This document shows, piece by piece, positions 7,556-14,888 of a DNA stretch of 26,630 nucleotides. Position numbers and translations under genes: made by a program. Location: assembly GCA_050693875.1 (NCBI GenBank), contig JBOGWP010000178.1, positions 1 to 26,630 of the forward strand. The letters are read 5' to 3'. Numbering within the stretch: the first letter of the stretch is position 1; every line of letters begins with the position of its first letter. The notes under the pieces are model-generated. The model ran no database searches and was not told where the DNA came from. It saw only the letters and a list, made by a program, of their open reading frames with translations. The DNA is from JBOGWP01 sp050693875 (GTDB lineage: Bacteria > Actinomycetota > CADDZG01 > JAHWKV01 > JBOGWP01).

Positions 7556-8086
7556 ATGATGCGATTCATTCGCAAGCGTCTCGAGAACCAAGAGGGCTTC
7601 ACCCTCATCGAGCTCATGGTCGTGGTGCTCATCATTGCCATCCTCATCGCGATCGCGATCCCGACCTTCCTCGGTGCGAGGCGGCGGGCCCAGGACCGGC
7701 AGGCGCAGTCCAACCTGCGGAACGCCCTGACGGCGCAGAAGACCTACTACACGGACCCACAGGTCTATCTGTCTGACGACGTTCCGGCGGACGAAACGAC
7801 TCTCGAGGGGATCGAGTCGAACCTCGACTGGAACAACCCGATCGCGCGGGAGCGCGGCGCGGATGTCACGTTCGTCGGCGCCGACGGGCAGACCTTGGTG
7901 ATCCAGAGCGACAGTGCTTCTGGCCAGACGTTCTGTCTAGGAGACTCGGCTCAGACCGGAGCAGCCGGTGCAGCAGGGCCAATGGCCACAGCCGGGACGT
8001 TCTACCAGGTCATAGTCGGCGGAGGGGCTTGCCCCGACAACACGGATCTGGGTTGGATGGTCACAACGGACGGCTGGAATTACTAG
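7556..8086 (+). CDS. pilA: type IV major pilin PilA
   Basis: This is a 176-residue type IVa prepilin. Translation from ATG 7556 has GGAGGTG eight bases upstream; the open frame continues further upstream but that part lacks pilin features. The leader MMRFIRKRLENQEG (14 residues) ends in the Gly cut by PilD. The mature protein starts with FTLIELMVVVLIIAIL, with Glu at +5, followed by the long hydrophobic helix and the PTFLGARRRAQDRQAQSNLR helix. The C-terminal globular domain has two cysteines (in TFCLGDS and GGACPDN) that could form a disulfide-closed loop, as in many pilins. Its strong ribosome-binding site, structured leader and trailing hairpin mark it as the highly expressed fibre subunit rather than a minor pilin. 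Confidence 0.95.
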   Translation: MMRFIRKRLENQEGFTLIELMVVVLIIAILIAIAIPTFLGARRRAQDRQAQSNLRNALTAQKTYYTDPQVYLSDDVPADETTLEGIESNLDWNNPIARERGADVTFVGADGQTLVIQSDSASGQTFCLGDSAQTGAAGAAGPMATAGTFYQVIVGGGACPDNTDLGWMVTTDGWNY

Positions 8087-8109
8087 ACACTTCAGCAGCG
8101 GAGCGACCC

Positions 8110-8139
8110 GAAGAGAGGGCGGGCAACCGCCCTCTCTTC
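8110..8139 (+). terminator. strong hairpin behind pilA
   Basis: GAAGAGAGGGCGG (8110-8122) pairs perfectly with CCGCCCTCTCTTC (8127-8139) across a GCAA tetraloop, giving 13 pairs. It starts 23 bases after the pilA stop. No T-run follows, so it may act as a partial terminator or as a 3' stabiliser of the pilA message. Confidence 0.8.
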
Positions 8140-9253
8140 ACAGCTGGCGGGCGAAACCGGACCGTTCAGAACCCACGTGCAGGGCCGATCTTGTCGGGGA
8201 GGCGAGCGAACTCAATGCTGGCAGCAAGTGGCACTGCCTTGAAAGGAGCTGGGCTTGCCGCTCATCGAACTGATGTTCGTGATGCTGATCGTCGCTCAGC
8301 TCATCGGCATACCGGCGATCCCCGCGTTCCTGGGTGCCGTCCGCCGCTCCCACGACAGCAGGCCGCGTCGCACCGGGGGCGGGCCTGGTGGTCGCCGAAC
8401 GGCCCGAGGCCAGAGCCGGTCAGGGGGTTTCGGGTACCGATCCGGGCGGCTCCCTCGGACCAGGGGAGGCGCATCCTCAGGCTGGGTGTTGCCACGCTCT
8501 TGGCCGCGATGCACTCGGGCCCCGGGGCCGCCGGCGACAGACGAAGGACGCCATAATCCCCCGGGTGGCGGCCTCCCCCCGCGAGGGCCTGAGGCGTGCG
8601 ATCGTCAGGAGCGGCGGGGCCAGGAGCACGAGGTAACCGGCGAACTGGTTGAGGCCTAGAAGGGGCCCGAGTGGGGCCGGGCAGCGTCACCCCTTCCCAC
8701 CAGACGACGGTCGACCAGAGTGCGTGGGAGTCGATCACGGCGACAACGAGCGGAGGAGGAACATCCGCAACCCTGGTCGTCCTGCCGCGGTCAAGGCGGG
8801 AAGAGCCGTGGCCGCGAGCCAGATCCACTCGGACATCGCTGAGGCGCTCGCGTCCAAATCGCTCGAAGCCCGTTGAGGCCCCGCATGCCACTCCAACGGA
8901 CCACTCCTGGGAGAACGAGCCCCGCAGAGGAAACAAAGAGCCGACGACGCTATGCATGGAGGACATCAGCGGCCAGCGAGGTGGGCCTGGGCGATCGCAG
9001 GCCAGCTGGACTCGGTTACACCGCTGAGGGGAGCCGCAGCACCGATACGGGCAACGGGGGCTAGGCCGACCAGGTCAAGGAGAGCAAAATGGATGCGTTT
9101 GTCGTCCACTGGGGCTAGCCTATAGGCGCTCTAGCCCCCGGATCGGGGGATCAAGGCGGGCAGCCAGGATGCCGATATGGGGCCGAGGGCCCTGGCGCCC
9201 GGGCCGAATCGTCGTGACGAGGACGGGTGGGTTTCCAGGGCCGGGGGAGTGAA
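8140..9253. other. 1.1-kb gene-free stretch with pilin remnant
   Basis: No intact gene was found. The recognisable piece is a decayed pilin start (separate entry). On the minus strand, 8590-8690 reads LNQFAGYLVLLAPPLLTIARL, a hydrophobic segment resembling the NQFAGYL motif of O-antigen ligase/polymerase proteins. Nearby minus-strand pieces such as ADVPPPLVVAVIDSHALWS are in other frames. This could be a decayed membrane protein gene. The remainder shows nothing I can name. Confidence 0.45.
8255..8371 (+). pseudogene. decayed second pilin gene (N-terminal helix only)
   Basis: The frame reads LPLIELMFVMLIVAQLIG then IPAIPAFLGAVRRSHDSR, which lines up residue by residue with the PilA start (FTLIELMVVVLIIAILIA, then IAIPTFLGARRRAQDRQ). 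The positively charged leader is missing because TGA (8240-8242) lies in frame four codons upstream. Helix-breaking changes (Pro after Leu, Gln and Pro inside the helix) are present, and no pilin globular domain follows. AAGGAG (8243-8248) six bases before TTG 8255 could still start translation of a leaderless 134-residue product, but a pilin without leader should not be processed. It is most likely a dead duplicate of pilA. Confidence 0.75.
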
Positions 9254-9769
9254 ATGCGCCGAATCGTGCCGGGAGGGAAGGTGCGGCCGGACCTCTCGAA
9301 CGAGCGCGGCTTTACCTTGATCGAGGTAGCCGTGGTCCTCGGCATCATCACCATCCTTGCGGGGCTCGGTGCCTATGCTCTGATCTCCTACTGGCGTGCC
9401 CAAGCCCTCACCGGGGCCACCAACCAGATGCTCACCGACCTGCGGGACGCGCAGGCGCGGGCCAGAGCGGAGGCGACCATCCTCCGGGTCAAGTTCAAGC
9501 CGGCGGATGAGACCTACGAGATCGCCCGTTTCACCGGGCCGCTCGTGACCGACTACGAACTCCTCGAGCGAAAGGTCCTCGACGTCGGGATCGACCTGCA
9601 GAGTGCCTCCTTCGACGGGGGCTCGACCATCTACTTCCAGCCCCGCGGGGTGGCCACCGACGCCGCGGGAACGATCGTTGACGGGAGCGTGGTGATCCGC
9701 AGCATCCGTCTCGACCAGGACCGCCAGATAAGCGTCACGGGCCTCACCGCACGGGCCCAGGTGCAGTGA
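9254..9769 (+). CDS. minor pilin, FimT/GspH-like
   Basis: This is a 171-residue prepilin. The start at ATG 9254 follows GGGGGAG; an upstream GTG (9227) is in frame but lacks a clear site. The leader of about 19 residues ends SNERG, and the mature part begins FTLIEVAVVLGIITILAGLG with Glu at +5. The downstream part (NQMLTDLRDAQARARAEATILRVKF, then short strands) fits the GspH/FimT domain. Minor pilins of this type help start the fibre as part of a priming complex. It opens a tight run of four minor-pilin genes: its TGA overlaps the ATG of the next gene. The 1.1-kb gap before it suggests its own promoter, which I could not fix. Confidence 0.88.
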   Translation: MRRIVPGGKVRPDLSNERGFTLIEVAVVLGIITILAGLGAYALISYWRAQALTGATNQMLTDLRDAQARARAEATILRVKFKPADETYEIARFTGPLVTDYELLERKVLDVGIDLQSASFDGGSTIYFQPRGVATDAAGTIVDGSVVIRSIRLDQDRQISVTGLTARAQVQ

Positions 9770-11409
9770 TGCCCTTCCTGCTGAGGCGGGTACGAGGCGA
9801 GGAGGGGTTCACGCTCGTCGAGCTGGTCGCCGCGATGATGGTATTCGGCATCGCCGCCGTGGCAGTGCTGAGCGTCCTGGTGGCCGGGATACGGACCGCC
9901 GGGGCCGCACGAGACCGCACCCTGGCCAAGGATCTGGCGAGGGAGAAGCTGGAGGAGATGCGGCGCCTGCCCCTCTACCGCGCGTACGCGGCCCCCCTCA
10001 CCAGGAAGGTCGATGTCCTCGACTTCTACTTCCCGAGCGCGAGCGGTCCGACCTACGACTCGGTGACGGACACCTACACGTGCGCCACGCAGGTCGGTCA
10101 GCTCGGCTGTGTCGGGGGGGCCGGCACGGTCGGGCGCTTCCGGTACCAGATGGACGTGGTCAGCCGGTTTGTGCACACCGATCGCTCGACCGCCGAGCCG
10201 GCGACCACCTACGTGTGGAACTCCGCGACGAACGACGCCCCCCCGACCAACCTGCTCGACGTCGAGATCGAGGTCCGCTTCGGGGCCAGCTTCGACCGCA
10301 CCTTCACGCTGCGCTCTTTGGTGGGGGAGGCGCGCTTGAGCAACGTATTGTTCCAGGGGTCGGTCGACGGCAGCATGGTCGTGATCGAGACCGGGTTCTC
10401 CGACCGCTCCACGCTGTCGGTCCGGGGCGGGGTAGCCACCTCGGCGGTATTCGAGGGGGAAGGCTCGACTGCCCGCAACGACATGCTGGCAGCCTCGGCG
10501 CAGGTTACGCTCGAGGACGGCAGCGGCCCACTCCCTATCTTGGGGGCGCGAGGAGCGCTCACCGCTCCACCCGACGCCGGGCCGCTCGCTCCAATCTCCG
10601 GGATCGCTGGGAGCCTCGTCCACCCGTTCACCGGCGCCACGGTCGCAACGATCGGCTCGAGCGTGGTCGACGCAGTGACGGCGAAGGTTGTCTCCGTCCC
10701 CCAAGTCGCTTCCGGCAACTTCACCCTCGCCAACACCGGAGCGGACGATGTCGGCCTCGGCGGCCCCATCGGGCTCACGGCGACCAACGAGGTGGACGGG
10801 TTGGATCCCCGCGGCTTTGATACCGCCAAGCCCTTCGTCGCACTCCCCAAGTTCGCCGGGCGGGGCCTGTACCTCGAGACGAGTTGTGCCGACGCCGGCT
10901 CGGCGGTCACCTGTAGGGCGAGCGGGCCCGGTCTCGGCTCCGCCCTGCCGAGGCTCCGGGTGTTCCCGGTCACCTTTCTCAGCGGCGCCAGCCCCCCGAC
11001 GAACGGCTACCTCGTGACGGTCGAGATCGAGACGATCTCGGTGGAGGCGATTACCGATCGCGCCGACGCCGGCGGCGCGGTGGCGAACGTCGGCGTCACG
11101 GGGGCAGTCCGGTACTGGACCTCGATCGACGGCTCCAGCTGGATCCAGAAAACCGTGCCGATCGGGGGAGCACTGCCTGCGCCGATCGACGTCCAGGTCG
11201 GGCCCACCCGCACGCTCGCCGACTACGTCCTCTCCTGGAGCGCCGTTCCGGAGATCACCACCTCGATCTCCGTCGACAGCCGGGAAGTTCAGGCGTCCCT
11301 CCAGAGTGCCTTCCGAATGGTGACGAAGCCCAGCAACCTGAGCTTCGAGAGCAGCGGTTTCATCGTGGCGGTCGGAGGGATCCGGGCGCAGGCGGTGGAT
11401 CGGCGATGA
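9769..11409 (+). CDS. large PilV-like minor pilin
   Basis: This 546-residue protein starts at ATG 9769, overlapping the preceding TGA (a GTG three bases earlier is also possible). The leader MPFLLRRVRGEEG is followed by FTLVELVAAMMVFGIAAVAV with Glu at +5. The segment DLAREKLEEMRRLPLYR resembles the conserved A-x-x-x-x-E-x-x-R helix of PilV/GspI proteins. Typical PilV proteins have 150-200 residues, so about 350 residues are extra. The tail is rich in Gly, Ser, Thr and Val in beta-strand-like patterns and has few cysteines. With no PilY1 in the cluster, the added part could be a tip adhesin or spacer domain. That function is inferred from size and position only. Confidence 0.8.
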   Translation: MPFLLRRVRGEEGFTLVELVAAMMVFGIAAVAVLSVLVAGIRTAGAARDRTLAKDLAREKLEEMRRLPLYRAYAAPLTRKVDVLDFYFPSASGPTYDSVTDTYTCATQVGQLGCVGGAGTVGRFRYQMDVVSRFVHTDRSTAEPATTYVWNSATNDAPPTNLLDVEIEVRFGASFDRTFTLRSLVGEARLSNVLFQGSVDGSMVVIETGFSDRSTLSVRGGVATSAVFEGEGSTARNDMLAASAQVTLEDGSGPLPILGARGALTAPPDAGPLAPISGIAGSLVHPFTGATVATIGSSVVDAVTAKVVSVPQVASGNFTLANTGADDVGLGGPIGLTATNEVDGLDPRGFDTAKPFVALPKFAGRGLYLETSCADAGSAVTCRASGPGLGSALPRLRVFPVTFLSGASPPTNGYLVTVEIETISVEAITDRADAGGAVANVGVTGAVRYWTSIDGSSWIQKTVPIGGALPAPIDVQVGPTRTLADYVLSWSAVPEITTSISVDSREVQASLQSAFRMVTKPSNLSFESSGFIVAVGGIRAQAVDRR

Positions 11410-12014
11410 AGCGGCTCACGCATGCGCCAAGGGGCGAGGGCGGCTTCACCCTCGTCGAGATCACAGTGGTCATGCTGATCCTGAGCCTGCTCCTGGGTAT
11501 CTTCTATGCCTTCATCTTCTTCGCCGAAAGGACGGCCAGCAGGGGCAGGGACTGGCTCGAGGCGAACGAGGCGGCCCGGCTTGCCCTTGACCGCCTCAGC
11601 CGGGAACTGCGCGAGGCAGACTTCGTCAACGAGGTGACCGGCTCGACCGGGATCCGCTTCAGCGCCGACTACAACGACGACGGAGCGATCCTGGCGTCGC
11701 AGGCCGAGGAGCTCTCTTACGTGTACGACGCCCCCAGCGGCGAGCTCCGGGTGTCGATCGACGGGATCAACTTCGAGGTCCTGGCGAGGAGCCTCGCCGC
11801 GTTCTCATTCACGTACTTCGGCACCGATCCTGCTCTCGACGCCGATGGGGATGGAGTCGTCGAGGAAGCCGAGCTGGACACCGACGGGACCCCGGGCCTG
11901 AACAGCGCCGAGCGGAACCGGATCAGCTCGGCGGAGATCCGCGCCACGGTCCAGATCGAGAACCAGGGCCACTCCTACCGGACCGGCGTTGAGCTACGGA
12001 ACGTGTTCGGGTAG
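11406..12014 (+). CDS. minor pilin, PilW/GspJ-like, with EF-hand-type loop
   Basis: This is a 202-residue prepilin with an ATGA overlap with the upstream gene. The leader MKRLTHAPRGEGG precedes FTLVEITVVMLILSLLLG with Glu at +5. The helix AARLALDRLSRELREADF and the later strands match PilW/GspJ proteins. Residues 145-156 (11838-11873) read DADGDGVVEEAE, a textbook EF-hand calcium loop (Asp 1, 3, 5; Gly 6; Val 8; Glu 12). Residues 88-99 (DYNDDGAILASQ) form a second, incomplete loop ending in Gln. Calcium control of pili is known for PilY1 in Pseudomonas, which is absent here. A calcium role for this minor pilin is inferred from the loop alone. Confidence 0.87.
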   Translation: MKRLTHAPRGEGGFTLVEITVVMLILSLLLGIFYAFIFFAERTASRGRDWLEANEAARLALDRLSRELREADFVNEVTGSTGIRFSADYNDDGAILASQAEELSYVYDAPSGELRVSIDGINFEVLARSLAAFSFTYFGTDPALDADGDGVVEEAELDTDGTPGLNSAERNRISSAEIRATVQIENQGHSYRTGVELRNVFG

Positions 12015-12077
12015 GTGCCCTCAAGGGATCTCTCAGAGTCGCCGATTCATGAGAGTCGTGAAGGAGGGACTAGAGGC

Positions 12078-13685
12078 GTGTTGATCAGGATCGGTAGGAG
12101 GGCGACCGATGAGAGCGGGATCGCCCTCATCGTGGTGGTCCTGGCGATGGTTGTGGTGTCGGTTCTGGGTGTCTCGCTCACGATCAGCGCCACGCGCGAC
12201 CTCGAGACCTCGACGAGCGTGCAGCGGGCCTCGTCGTCGCTGGCGGTGGCCGAGGCCGGGGTGCAGCATGCCCTGGCCGAGGTGAGAGAGAACCCCTTGC
12301 CGGGAAGCAACCTCACCGCGGTACGAAGCGACGACAGCCTGGACGCCACCGCGCCCAAGGTCGCCGGGCAGGGTTTTTGGATGGACCCCGCCGCCCCGAA
12401 GAACCCCCCCGCCGACCCGTTTCAGGGCAACGTGGGCCCCTCCGGCCGCTACACCGCCTACGTCAAGGTCATCGACGAGGTGGACGTCGACAATAAGATC
12501 CCCCCGGGGCGCTACCGGATCGTCTCGGCGGGGGTCGACCGTCGCGACAGCCCGACCCGGCCGGGGCTGACCACCGTCCAGCAGGATGTGCTCATCGCCG
12601 CGCTCGACATCCCCTTCAGCATGTTCTCGCTCTCGACGCTGAGCCAGAACGGCACCCCCACCCTGCGCAGCATCTCCGTATATGCGCAGGACAGCGTCTT
12701 CCACCGCAGCGCGGACCCACCCAAGCCGGTCTTCAGCCCTCCCAGCCCTCCTTACCCCGACAACTACCCGAATGAGTGCCCTTGGCCTGTCGGATGCGAC
12801 ATCTTCTACTCAGGGGTGGGCGGGGCCAAGCTGCCCGTGGCGATTCACACGCTGGGGACGACCTACAAGGGCGGGCTCACGAAGGTGAAGGACCAGATCC
12901 ACCCGCCCGCTGAGACCTCCGGGTGCCAGCCGCCGTACGACCCGAAGGACCAGTTCCCGTTCGACCGCGACAACAAGGGGGGGCCGTACCCGAATCCCTG
13001 GCCCTGCCCAGCCGCGCTTGGACCGGCTCCCGCCTATCCGACGACGCCCTGGATTGGTCCGAAGTGCGAGGACCCCGCCCAGACAGAGAACGTCGGCTCC
13101 TGCCTGAAGGAGCTCCCTTTCGACCCGACCCTCCCCCTCCCCGACACCTACCGCCAGCTCCGGGCGATCGCCAAGAGGACGAACACATACTGCAAGCACG
13201 CCAGCCCCTCCGTGCTCCCGATCGCCGACCCGCCCCCCTCGAAGACCTGCGTCGATGACACCGGGAACACGGTTCAGATCTCCGACAATATCCAGGCGCT
13301 CAAGGCGGCCGGCCAGAAGTTCTTCGTGCTCTACATTGACTCGGCCCCTACGTCAGGCCCCCTTGACGTCAACCTCACCTGGGGGACCCAGGCGAACCCT
13401 CCGGAGAGCGCTCCCTGCGACGGCAGTATGGGGATCATCGTCGTCCGCAATGGCAACGTGAAGTGGAACAACGCCGGCAACTGGTGGGGGGCGATCTTTG
13501 TCCCCGAGGGCGACTTCAAGGGATCGGGCGCCGCCGGAACCGGCTGGATCATCGGGACCCTGAAGGCGGGCAAGATCTCCGACGCCGGGAACATCCGCAT
13601 CCAGCTCAACCGGTGCTGGAAAAACGCCATTCCGGGCTTTGCCTTCAGCATCTCCCGGCTGCGCTGGCACGAGTCCGACCGGTAG
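12078..13685 (+). CDS. PilX-like minor pilin/assembly protein
   Basis: This is a 535-residue protein. The frame opens at GTG 12015 right after the previous stop, but GTG 12078 (or TTG 12081) is preferred because AAGGAGG lies at 12061-12067. The N-terminus is of PilX_N type: ESGIALIVVVLAMVVVSVLG, without the Glu at +5, then TRDLETSTSVQRASSSLAVAEAGVQHALAEV. The body is rich in Pro and Gly with many spaced cysteines. The C-terminus (MGIIVVRNGNVKW, then NWWGAIFVPEGDFKGSG, GTLKAGKI) has the strand-turn pattern of domains that follow PilX N-termini in Gram-positive and actinobacterial clusters. PilX proteins promote pilus assembly and cell contact in Neisseria; the role here is inferred. The prepilin peptidase gene follows. 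Confidence 0.82.
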   Translation: MLIRIGRRATDESGIALIVVVLAMVVVSVLGVSLTISATRDLETSTSVQRASSSLAVAEAGVQHALAEVRENPLPGSNLTAVRSDDSLDATAPKVAGQGFWMDPAAPKNPPADPFQGNVGPSGRYTAYVKVIDEVDVDNKIPPGRYRIVSAGVDRRDSPTRPGLTTVQQDVLIAALDIPFSMFSLSTLSQNGTPTLRSISVYAQDSVFHRSADPPKPVFSPPSPPYPDNYPNECPWPVGCDIFYSGVGGAKLPVAIHTLGTTYKGGLTKVKDQIHPPAETSGCQPPYDPKDQFPFDRDNKGGPYPNPWPCPAALGPAPAYPTTPWIGPKCEDPAQTENVGSCLKELPFDPTLPLPDTYRQLRAIAKRTNTYCKHASPSVLPIADPPPSKTCVDDTGNTVQISDNIQALKAAGQKFFVLYIDSAPTSGPLDVNLTWGTQANPPESAPCDGSMGIIVVRNGNVKWNNAGNWWGAIFVPEGDFKGSGAAGTGWIIGTLKAGKISDAGNIRIQLNRCWKNAIPGFAFSISRLRWHESDR

Positions 13686-13742
13686 CGGGCGCTGAGCGCT
13701 GAGACAGCATCCGGCGGCCTGATCCTCCTCCTAGCCGGCACG

Positions 13743-14471
13743 GTGTTCGGGAGCTTCGCCAACGTCGCCATCTACCGGCTCCCGCGGGGCCTCTCGATCG
13801 TCTCTCCGTGCTCGGCGTGCCCTCGATGCACCCGGCCCATCACCTGGTACGACAACCTGCCACTGTTCTCGTACCTTTTTCTCCGGGGCCGGTGTCGGCA
13901 CTGCGGGGAGCGGATCTCGGGGCGCTACCCACTCGTCGAGGCGGCCGTCGGGGCGTTGTGGGTGCTGCTGTTCCTCCGCATCGGATGGCAGGCTGAGCTC
14001 CCCGCGTTTCTGGCCTTCGGCACGGTGCTGGTGATCCTCTCGGCGATCGACCTCGAGCATCGGCGGCTGCCCAACCGGGTGCTCGGCCCGGCGGCCGTTC
14101 TGGGGCTCGTCCTCCTGGTCGGCGCGGGCGGGCTGTCAGGCGACTGGTTCCGAATGCTGCAGAGCCTCCTGGGCGCTGCAGCCTACGGCGTGCCGATGTT
14201 CCTCATCGCGCTCGCAGTCCCCGCGGGGATGGGGGGCGGGGATGTGAAGTTCGCCCCGTATCTCGGGTTGCACCTCGGCTGGTTCGGCCTGTCGACCGTG
14301 TTCGTGGGAGCGTTTCTCGCGTTCCTCCTGGGCGGTATCTCCGGGATCGTGCTCATCCTGCTCAAGCGAAAGGGCCGCAAGGACGCCCTTCCCTTCGGGC
14401 CCTTCATGGCCCTTGGCGCCCTTACCGCGGTCCTCGTTGGCGGGAGCCTTGTCCGGCTTTGGCTGGGTTGA
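13743..14471 (+). CDS. pilD: prepilin peptidase / N-methyltransferase PilD, start uncertain
   Basis: This is an integral-membrane aspartate protease that cuts prepilin leaders after Gly and methylates the new N-terminus. The N-terminal methyltransferase part has FGSFANVAIYRLPRGLS and two CxxC pairs (CSACPRC, CRHC). The catalytic aspartates are in AIDLEHRRLPN and in the GGGDVK motif, and several membrane helices follow. From the first ordinary start (GTG 13743) the protein has 242 residues but lacks half of the first membrane helix. The in-frame bases upstream (about 13716-13742) encode GLILLLAGT, the expected hydrophobic start, back to the pilX-like stop at 13683. Only CTG codons (13692, 13719) are available there, so the gene may use CTG or may have lost its start codon. 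Confidence 0.9.
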   Translation: MFGSFANVAIYRLPRGLSIVSPCSACPRCTRPITWYDNLPLFSYLFLRGRCRHCGERISGRYPLVEAAVGALWVLLFLRIGWQAELPAFLAFGTVLVILSAIDLEHRRLPNRVLGPAAVLGLVLLVGAGGLSGDWFRMLQSLLGAAAYGVPMFLIALAVPAGMGGGDVKFAPYLGLHLGWFGLSTVFVGAFLAFLLGGISGIVLILLKRKGRKDALPFGPFMALGALTAVLVGGSLVRLWLG

Positions 14472-14479
14472 CCTGTAGC

Positions 14480-14581
14480 CAGAGCTATCAAGGGTAAATT
14501 ACAGCTCTGCAACTACTAAACCTGTCGGTAATTGCGTACGAAATATAGGCGTTGACAATAATTGTGCAGTCCTGTTAACTT
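14480..14581 (+). promoter_or_regulatory. AT-rich promoter region of the pilM operon with inverted repeats
   Basis: This 213-bp gap is visibly AT-rich against its GC-rich surroundings. CAGAGCT (14480-14486) and AGCTCTG (14503-14509) form an inverted repeat that could end the pilD transcript or bind a regulator. TTGACA (14552-14557) is a perfect -35 box, followed after 17-18 bases by TTAACT/TAACTT (14575-14581). ACAAT-A-ATTGT (14555-14565) is a perfect odd-centred palindrome overlapping the -35 box, a good position for a repressor site. The predicted transcript would start near 14588 and carry about 95 bases before the HTH gene. Confidence 0.6.
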
Positions 14582-14684
14582 GGGCGCTCCAACTTCCCGC
14601 AACGCTGAAATCGGAAAACCGGACGGCCGGAGGCTTCCCGCGTGGGGGCTCCGATGTTCCGCCCGACTCGGAGACGAGGGGTAG

Positions 14685-14888
14685 ATGCCGGGCAGGAAGG
14701 GCTTCGTCGGTGACCGCCTCCTCACGGTGCGTGAGGTGGCGGCGATGATGCGGGTCTCGAACATGACCGTGTACCGGTTGATCAAGTCTGGGCAGCTGCC
14801 GGCGCTTCGAGTGGGGAAGAACTACCGGATCCGCGAGTCCGACATCGACCGCTACCTCTCGGACCGTTCCGTCCAGGCCCAGCCCTGA
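14685..14888 (+). CDS. small excisionase-type helix-turn-helix DNA-binding protein
   Basis: This is a 67-residue protein that is almost entirely one winged-helix domain of the MerR/excisionase (HTH_17) type. LLTVREVAAMMRVSNMTVYR forms the helix-turn-helix, KSGQLPALRVGKNYRI is the wing, and RESDIDRYLSDR is the closing helix. GAGGGG precedes the ATG. Its TGA overlaps the pilM ATG (TGATG), so it is the first gene of the pilM-N-O-P operon and is made together with it. Size and fold recall BldC-type regulators of actinobacteria as well as phage excisionases. No integrase or phage gene is nearby, so a regulator, perhaps of the AT-rich promoter just upstream, is the better guess. The target is unknown. 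Confidence 0.85.
   Translation: MPGRKGFVGDRLLTVREVAAMMRVSNMTVYRLIKSGQLPALRVGKNYRIRESDIDRYLSDRSVQAQP

Noticed and set aside
8138..8966. Several open frames in the gap between pilA and the FimT-like gene
   Set aside because: Composition is Arg/Pro/Gly-rich noise in every frame except the short pilin-like and membrane-like remnants reported separately.
9631..10704. Long minus-strand open frame over the minor pilins
   Set aside because: It mirrors the codon pattern of the plus-strand pilin genes, has no recognisable domain and no start context.
14685..14888. Excisionase-like gene as a sign of a prophage or integrative element
   Set aside because: There is no integrase, attachment site or phage gene nearby, and the gene is fused by overlap to pilM; a regulator is more likely.
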